From: an uncultured Christensenella sp.
GTDB lineage: Bacteria; Bacillota_A; Clostridia; Christensenellales; Borkfalkiaceae
Reading direction: 5' to 3'
Assembly (NCBI GenBank): GCA_910579295.1
Contig: CAJTTC010000024.1
Coordinates: 1 to 18,673, forward strand
Length of the DNA stretch: 18,673 nt
The stretch's first letter is position 1. Every line of letters begins with the position of its first letter. The translations under genes and the position numbers were made by a program. The notes below the pieces were generated by a model that was given only the letters and a program-made list of their open reading frames with translations, had not been told where the DNA came from and made no database searches. Shown in pieces: positions 15,064 to 18,673 of the stretch.

Positions 15064-16491
15064 ATGGCAAAGGACAGTTTTGTAGAGAATATAGCCGATA
15101 TAGAGAGCGATTTTCCGCAGTGGTACACCGACGTATGCAAAAAAACGCAGCTCGTCGATTACGGACCTGTTAAGGGCACTATGGTTATCCGTCCTTACGG
15201 CTACGCTATCTGGGAAAATATTCAGCGTGAGCTCGACGCGCGTTTTAAGGCTACGGGGCACAAGAACGCGTATTTTCCTCTGCTCATTCCTATGAGCTTT
15301 ATGACGAAAGAGGCGGAGCACGTAGAGGGCTTTGCTCCCGAAGTTGCCGTCGTAACACACGCGGGCGGCGAAGAGCTTGCCGAGCCCCTTGTCGTCCGTC
15401 CCACGTCGGAAACCATTATAGGAAATATGTACTCCAAATGGATACAGTCTTACCGCGATTTGCCCGTGCTTATGAACCAATGGGCTAACGTTATGCGTTG
15501 GGAAAAGACAACGCGACCTTTCCTGCGTACTTCCGAATTTTTATGGCAGGAGGGACATACGGCTCACGCCACCGAGGAAGAGGCTGTAGAAGAAACGATG
15601 AAGATGCTGGGCGTTTATAAGGAGTTTGCCGAAAACGTGCTTGCCATTCCCGTAATCTGCGGCAAAAAGACGGAAAAGGAAAAGTTTGCCGGCGCGGTTG
15701 CCACCTATGGAATGGAAGCGATGATGAAGGACGGCAAAAGTCTGCAATCGGGCACTTCGCACTACCTCGGTCAGAACTTTGCCAAGGCGTTCGATATTAA
15801 ATTCCTCGATAAGGACGGCGTGCAGAAGCACGTTTATACTTCGAGTTGGGGCGTTTCGACGCGTCTTATAGGTGCGTTGATTATGGCTCACGGCGACGCC
15901 CGCGGGCTGGTATTGCCCCCCAAGGTTGCGCCCGAGCAGGTCGTAATCGTGCCCATAGCCGCTAAAAAGGGCGGCGTGTTGGAGGCGTGCGCCGATATCA
16001 GGGCTCAGCTCGAAGCGGCGGGCGTGCGCGTAATATTCGACAACTCCGACAACTCTCCCGGTTGGAAGTTCAACGAGTGGGAGATGAAGGGCGTGCCGTT
16101 AAGAATAGAGGTGGGTCCTCGCGATTTGGAGGCGGGTAAGGTAATTCTGTTCCGCCGCGACACGCTTGTCAAGAGCGAGTGCAACCTCTCCGAAATTACT
16201 AATACTGTAAAGGCTCTTCTCGACTGTGTTCAGCGCGATATGCTGGAAGCGGCAAGAGTGCGCAGGGACGAAAGAATTGTAAAGGCTGACAGCCTCGACG
16301 GCATACTTGCGGGCGTTGAAGCGGGCAACTTCGTAAAGGCGGGCTGGTGCGGCTGCCGCGAGTGCGAAGACAAGATTAAGGAAAAGACGGCGGCGAGCTC
16401 GAGGGTAATGCTCGAAGAGCTTGAAGACGAGCTGTGCGCGGTATGCGGAAAGCCTGCAAAGCACACCGTGTATTTTGCGAGAGCGTATTGA
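15064..16491 (+). CDS. proS: Prolyl-tRNA synthetase, archaeal/eukaryote-type
   Basis: 475 residues. Class II features: RPTSE (112-116), the motif 2 region RPFLRTSEFLWQEGHTA (151-167) and the motif 3 region HGDARGLVLPPKVAPEQV (276-293). An anticodon-binding domain follows. The length and the lack of the ~180-residue editing insertion of E. coli-type ProRS mark the short archaeal/eukaryote-like class, also found in Thermus and many Clostridia. The C-terminal domain has a zinc-type Cys set (Cys429, 434, 458, 461, plus Cys431), and the chain ends in Tyr, both known traits of this class. It charges tRNA-Pro with proline using ATP. GAGG (15053-15056) lies 7 bases before the ATG. Its own extended -10 promoter is upstream. 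Confidence 0.96.
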   Translation: MAKDSFVENIADIESDFPQWYTDVCKKTQLVDYGPVKGTMVIRPYGYAIWENIQRELDARFKATGHKNAYFPLLIPMSFMTKEAEHVEGFAPEVAVVTHAGGEELAEPLVVRPTSETIIGNMYSKWIQSYRDLPVLMNQWANVMRWEKTTRPFLRTSEFLWQEGHTAHATEEEAVEETMKMLGVYKEFAENVLAIPVICGKKTEKEKFAGAVATYGMEAMMKDGKSLQSGTSHYLGQNFAKAFDIKFLDKDGVQKHVYTSSWGVSTRLIGALIMAHGDARGLVLPPKVAPEQVVIVPIAAKKGGVLEACADIRAQLEAAGVRVIFDNSDNSPGWKFNEWEMKGVPLRIEVGPRDLEAGKVILFRRDTLVKSECNLSEITNTVKALLDCVQRDMLEAARVRRDERIVKADSLDGILAGVEAGNFVKAGWCGCRECEDKIKEKTAASSRVMLEELEDELCAVCGKPAKHTVYFARAY

Positions 16492-16495
16492 TATA

Positions 16496-16570
16496 CGGCG
16501 ATAAAACCGCCTTTCGTGCAGTGCGGCGAAGCGCCGTGTCGCCGAAATTATTAAAAAGTTAAAATAATTT
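16496..16570 (+). other. Stem-loop cluster after proS
   Basis: CGGCGA (16496-16501) pairs with TCGCCG (16539-16544). Between them CGGCG-AAG-CGCCG (16524-16536) forms a tight hairpin. Immediately after, AAATTATT (16545-16552) and AATAATTT (16563-16570) are perfect complements around a 10-base loop. It begins 4 bases after the proS stop. No canonical T-run follows, so it may be a weak terminator or a 3'-end-protecting structure. Confidence 0.4.
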
Positions 16571-16640
16571 TATAAAAGGCGGGACAAATCAACGCTCGTC
16601 AACGTTTAATGGTAAAGGCGGTAAAAATTACAGATAAGCT

Positions 16641-16659
16641 GTAACTTTTTATAAGTTAC
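16641..16659. promoter_or_regulatory. Palindrome next to the -35 of the zinc-ribbon gene
   Basis: GTAACTT (16641-16647), TTTAT, AAGTTAC (16653-16659) is a perfect 7-5-7 inverted repeat ending 4 bases before the -35. The placement fits an operator or activator site; the regulator is unknown. Confidence 0.45.
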
Positions 16660-16663
16660 GCGC

Positions 16664-16692
16664 TTGACCGTCGGATTTGAGTTTGATACAAT
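16664..16692 (+). promoter_or_regulatory. Sigma-A-type promoter of the zinc-ribbon gene
   Basis: TTGACC (16664-16669), a 17-base spacer and TACAAT (16687-16692) with an upstream TG one base away. A start near 16699 gives a leader of about 20 bases that includes the AAAGGAGG ribosome site (16705-16712). Confidence 0.8.
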
Positions 16693-16719
16693 GATAGAGA
16701 ACAGAAAGGAGGTTTTGGT

Positions 16720-17100
16720 ATGAAATTCTGTACTCATTGCGGAAAGGAAGTTTTAGACGACGCGATTATCTGCCCTGCCTGCGGTTGCAGCGTGCAGTAC
16801 GAAGGCAAGCAAAAAACTACGCAGGCTACGGCAACGCCTAACTATAACGTGCCGACAGATACATATTCGGCTATGAGCATTGCGGGTTTTGTGTGCTCGT
16901 TTTTCGCCGTGGTGGTAGGACTTATTCTCAGCATTATAGCTTTTAACGAGGCTAAGAGAACGGGCAGTCAGAAGTCGCAGTCTATGTCCAAGGCGGGCAT
17001 AATCATCTCTGCGGTGGAGCTTGGTATCGCGGCGTTTGTAATCTTAATCTGGGTCATAGTGTTAATTGCCGCAATTTCAAGCGTCGGCGGCTACTATTGA
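16720..17100 (+). CDS. Zinc-ribbon and DUF4190-like membrane protein
   Basis: 126 residues. The N-terminus has a zinc ribbon, CTHC (Cys4, Cys7) and CPAC (Cys19, Cys22), followed by a Gln/Thr-rich linker (about 30-50). Two hydrophobic segments follow at about 53-75 and 90-120, separated by a basic AKRTGSQKSQS loop. Zinc ribbon plus a two-helix DUF4190-type domain is common in Firmicutes; the function is unknown, perhaps membrane-associated sensing or scaffolding (inference). AAAGGAGG sits 7 bases before the ATG. It has its own strong promoter and a terminator 16 bases after the stop, so it is monocistronic. It is the last gene that looks like host core before the composition changes. Confidence 0.82.
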   Translation: MKFCTHCGKEVLDDAIICPACGCSVQYEGKQKTTQATATPNYNVPTDTYSAMSIAGFVCSFFAVVVGLILSIIAFNEAKRTGSQKSQSMSKAGIIISAVELGIAAFVILIWVIVLIAAISSVGGYY

Positions 17101-17116
17101 TATTGAATTTTAACTC

Positions 17117-17151
17117 AATTCCCCTTGACCGATAGGCAGGGGGAATTTTTT
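17117..17151 (+). terminator. Intrinsic terminator of the zinc-ribbon gene
   Basis: AATTCCCC (17117-17124) pairs with GGGGAATT (17140-17147), followed by a six-T run (17146-17151). It lies 16 bases after the stop codon. Confidence 0.9.
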
Positions 17152-17172
17152 ATGCGAAAGTGTTATTATAAG

Positions 17173-17205
17173 ATAGGTTTGCAATCCAAAAGCAAGCCTA
17201 TTTTT
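17173..17205 (+). terminator. Second intrinsic terminator
   Basis: ATAGGTTTGC (17173-17182) pairs with GCAAGCCTAT (17192-17201), a 10-bp stem with one G-U pair and a 9-base loop, then a five-T run (17201-17205). No gene lies between it and the previous terminator. Confidence 0.8.
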
Positions 17206-17240
17206 AATTACCCATAATCAATCACAATTTAATAATGGCT

Positions 17241-17275
17241 TGGGCTTGTCTTTTCGGAGGCAAGCCCATTTTTTT
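17241..17275 (+). terminator. Third intrinsic terminator, TTCG-capped, just before the next gene
   Basis: TGGGCTTG (17241-17248) pairs with CAAGCCCA (17261-17268). The stem extends inward with TCTT/GGAG (two G-U pairs) to a TTCG tetraloop (17253-17256), about 12 bp in all. Seven Ts follow (17269-17275). It ends about 10 bases before the AAAGGAGG of the gene at 17299. Its 3' half closely resembles that of the terminator at 17173-17205. Confidence 0.85.
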
Positions 17276-17298
17276 ATTCTCAAAAGGAGGTGTAGAGT

Positions 17299-18384
17299 AT
17301 GGGGAATATCGAGAGCGATTATCAAACAAATAAAACCTCTCTCGATACCAACAAGACAAGTGCGACAAACGAACTTGAACAATATCGGCAAAACGCTTTA
17401 CAAAGCATAGCCGACAAGTACAACGAAGCCGCCGCCTCCCGTAAAGAGTTAGCCGGAAGCACGAGCAAAAATATCTTCGAGGGAACGCAAGCGGATAACT
17501 ACGAGACCTTGAAGGGAATCATCTCCGGGGCTTCGGACGAGACAACGGACGCACTCTTCCAACAAATTATGAGCGGAGATATTAACGAAGAGCAAAAGAA
17601 TCTCCTCAAAATGCTTGCGACAAGCGTAGCCCAAGGCAATGTAACAAAGCGACAAGATTCTACCTACAATAACTATTTGAGTACGATTGCGAACTTAACG
17701 GATAGGTCGGTAGAATCCGCTTATGCGGCAATCGATAGGCTCGATATAACCGATGAACAAAAGGCGAAATTGAAGGCGCAAGTTGATAGTCGTGTATCGG
17801 TAAATCAAGAGCAATATCGCAAAGATATGAGAAATGAGGTTTTAACATATCTTGATTCGTATGAGGGGGATTGGGAGAAAGCGAAGGATTACCTTGACGT
17901 CAATCGAGAATTTCTTACGGACGATGATTATAAATTTCACTCCAATAGGATTGATAATGAACTCAAAGACCAACAAGACGCCGAGAAAAAATCGCAAGAG
18001 GAAAAAGACAAGCGTATTATTACGGGGCAAGAATCGTTTGAGTATAACGGGAAGTATTATCAAATCGGCTCTCGCCTTGATGATAACGCAAACGAGATTA
18101 AGCACAATAGAGACTTTACGGAGCAACTTAAAAATTTGGGCTTCACTGACCCCTTCGATAAGAATATTCCTAACGGCACAACATTGACGGTAAAGAGCGA
18201 CGCCTATGGCTCGAATGAGCATAATTGGAAGGATTGGGTAGGCGGAGTTGATATTACGGATTGGCGAAATTGGATTCCCGGATATAACATTTACAATCAA
18301 ATAAATAACTGGGCAAACCTTGAAACGAGGACTTTAACATTTTACAATGGAAAATGGTATAGTTCATCGGAAGTAGGAAGATAA
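17299..18384 (+). CDS. Unrecognised 361-aa protein, likely phage or mobile-element
   Basis: I do not recognise the family. The ribosome site AAAGGAGG (about 17282-17289) precedes the ATG. Residues 1-240 are polar, Gln/Asn/Lys/Glu-rich and mostly helical by eye, with a highly charged coiled-coil-like stretch around 222-242 (DAEKKSQEEKDKR). The C-terminal part is different: YNGKYY at 249-254 and YNGKWY at 349-354, 100 residues apart, bracket a Trp/Asn-rich segment (WVGGVDITDW, then WRNWIPGYNIYNQ). No signal peptide or membrane helix is seen. All 21 Gln codons are CAA, unlike the core genes, suggesting foreign origin. It precedes another unknown gene by 9 bases. A virion component is my best inference; an element-encoded adhesin or scaffold is possible. 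Confidence 0.7.
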   Translation: MGNIESDYQTNKTSLDTNKTSATNELEQYRQNALQSIADKYNEAAASRKELAGSTSKNIFEGTQADNYETLKGIISGASDETTDALFQQIMSGDINEEQKNLLKMLATSVAQGNVTKRQDSTYNNYLSTIANLTDRSVESAYAAIDRLDITDEQKAKLKAQVDSRVSVNQEQYRKDMRNEVLTYLDSYEGDWEKAKDYLDVNREFLTDDDYKFHSNRIDNELKDQQDAEKKSQEEKDKRIITGQESFEYNGKYYQIGSRLDDNANEIKHNRDFTEQLKNLGFTDPFDKNIPNGTTLTVKSDAYGSNEHNWKDWVGGVDITDWRNWIPGYNIYNQINNWANLETRTLTFYNGKWYSSSEVGR

Positions 18385-18393
18385 GGAGCAAGT

Positions 18394-18673
18394 ATGGCAT
18401 ATCAAATGACTCCTTCGGAGAGAAGAGCAAGAGCGCTTGCATTAAAACAGCAACGTGAAAACCGCAATCTCTATCAACAATACTTGACTCAAAAGGAAGA
18501 GTATGATAGACGGGTCGAACAAGAGCGCCTCAATGCTTTATACGAAGAAAACAAAGTAAAAAATCAAAACTTTTTCGTGAGAGCCGGACACACTATCGGA
18601 GATATAGCAGCGAATGTTATTACCGGAGCGGTGAAAGGTCTCGAAGGAATTTACGACCTCGGCGCCGGCATTG
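18394..18673 (+). CDS. Unrecognised protein, 3' end outside window, likely phage or mobile-element
   Basis: ATG at 18394 follows AAGGAG (18383-18388, overlapping the previous stop) at 5-base spacing. 93 codons are open to the window end. Residues 1-~60 are strongly charged and helical (TPSERRARALALKQQRE, then QKEEYDRRVEQERLNALYEE). From about 66 the chain turns amphipathic and Gly/Ala-rich (AGHTIGDIAANVITGAVKGL, then EGIYDLGAGI). A charged helical start running into a Gly-rich amphipathic part is reminiscent of phage internal, ejection or tail-tip proteins, but I cannot name a family. Seven of eight Gln codons are CAA, as in its neighbour. It is translated from the same message as the 361-aa gene. 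Confidence 0.7.
   Translation, partial: MAYQMTPSERRARALALKQQRENRNLYQQYLTQKEEYDRRVEQERLNALYEENKVKNQNFFVRAGHTIGDIAANVITGAVKGLEGIYDLGAGI

Noticed and set aside
1..18673. CRISPR array, tRNA or rRNA gene
   Set aside because: No regularly spaced repeats and no cloverleaf or rRNA-like sequence noticed on either strand.

Overview
The window reads as a chromosomal stretch of an endospore-forming, low-to-mid GC Clostridia-type Firmicute. The spore regulator SpoIIID, strong AAGGAGG-type ribosome sites, an ATP-dependent acyl-CoA dehydratase activase system and a zinc-ribbon/DUF4190 membrane protein all point that way. The exact taxon cannot be read from the sequence; an uncultured gut Clostridia lineage is an inference.

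Region 1 (1-5936, plus strand) is the 3' end of a surface-polysaccharide operon: a truncated GT2 glycosyltransferase, a Wzx-type flippase, then rmlA-rmlB-rmlD-rmlC, which make dTDP-L-rhamnose from glucose-1-phosphate. The genes abut or overlap. A small 85-residue protein resembling the PriA 3'-DNA-binding domain follows. The start of this region is very AT-rich (13 G/C in bases 541-600) compared with the later core (33 G/C in 9421-9480).

Region 2 (5937-6477) is gene-poor. It holds one short reading frame with a good ribosome site, two inverted repeats and a possible sigma-E-like promoter. Region 3 (6478-11111, plus) has spoIIID and then, behind its own consensus promoter, a two-ATPase-domain activase (976 aa). 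Its 425-aa dehydratase-subunit-like partner lies in the same reading frame, separated by one TAA. Two hairpin terminators follow.

Region 4 (11271-14845, minus) carries a phosphoglucomutase/phosphomannomutase and transketolase. A compact divergent promoter region (14846-15063) separates them from proS (plus), an archaeal/eukaryote-type prolyl-tRNA synthetase. Next comes a zinc-ribbon DUF4190 membrane protein with a consensus promoter and an adjacent palindrome.

Region 5 (17101-18673) starts with three successive intrinsic terminators. After them come two unrecognised genes, the second cut by the window end. Their codon use differs sharply from the core: all 21 Gln codons of the first are CAA, against 10 CAG and 2 CAA in proS. 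They look like virion or other mobile-element proteins, so a host/element boundary probably lies near 17152-17298.

No complete new defence or mobile system is visible. The most interesting leads are this boundary and its two unknown proteins, the single-stop split of the activase, the stand-alone PriA-3'BD-like protein, and a possibly leaderless sugar-mutase mRNA.
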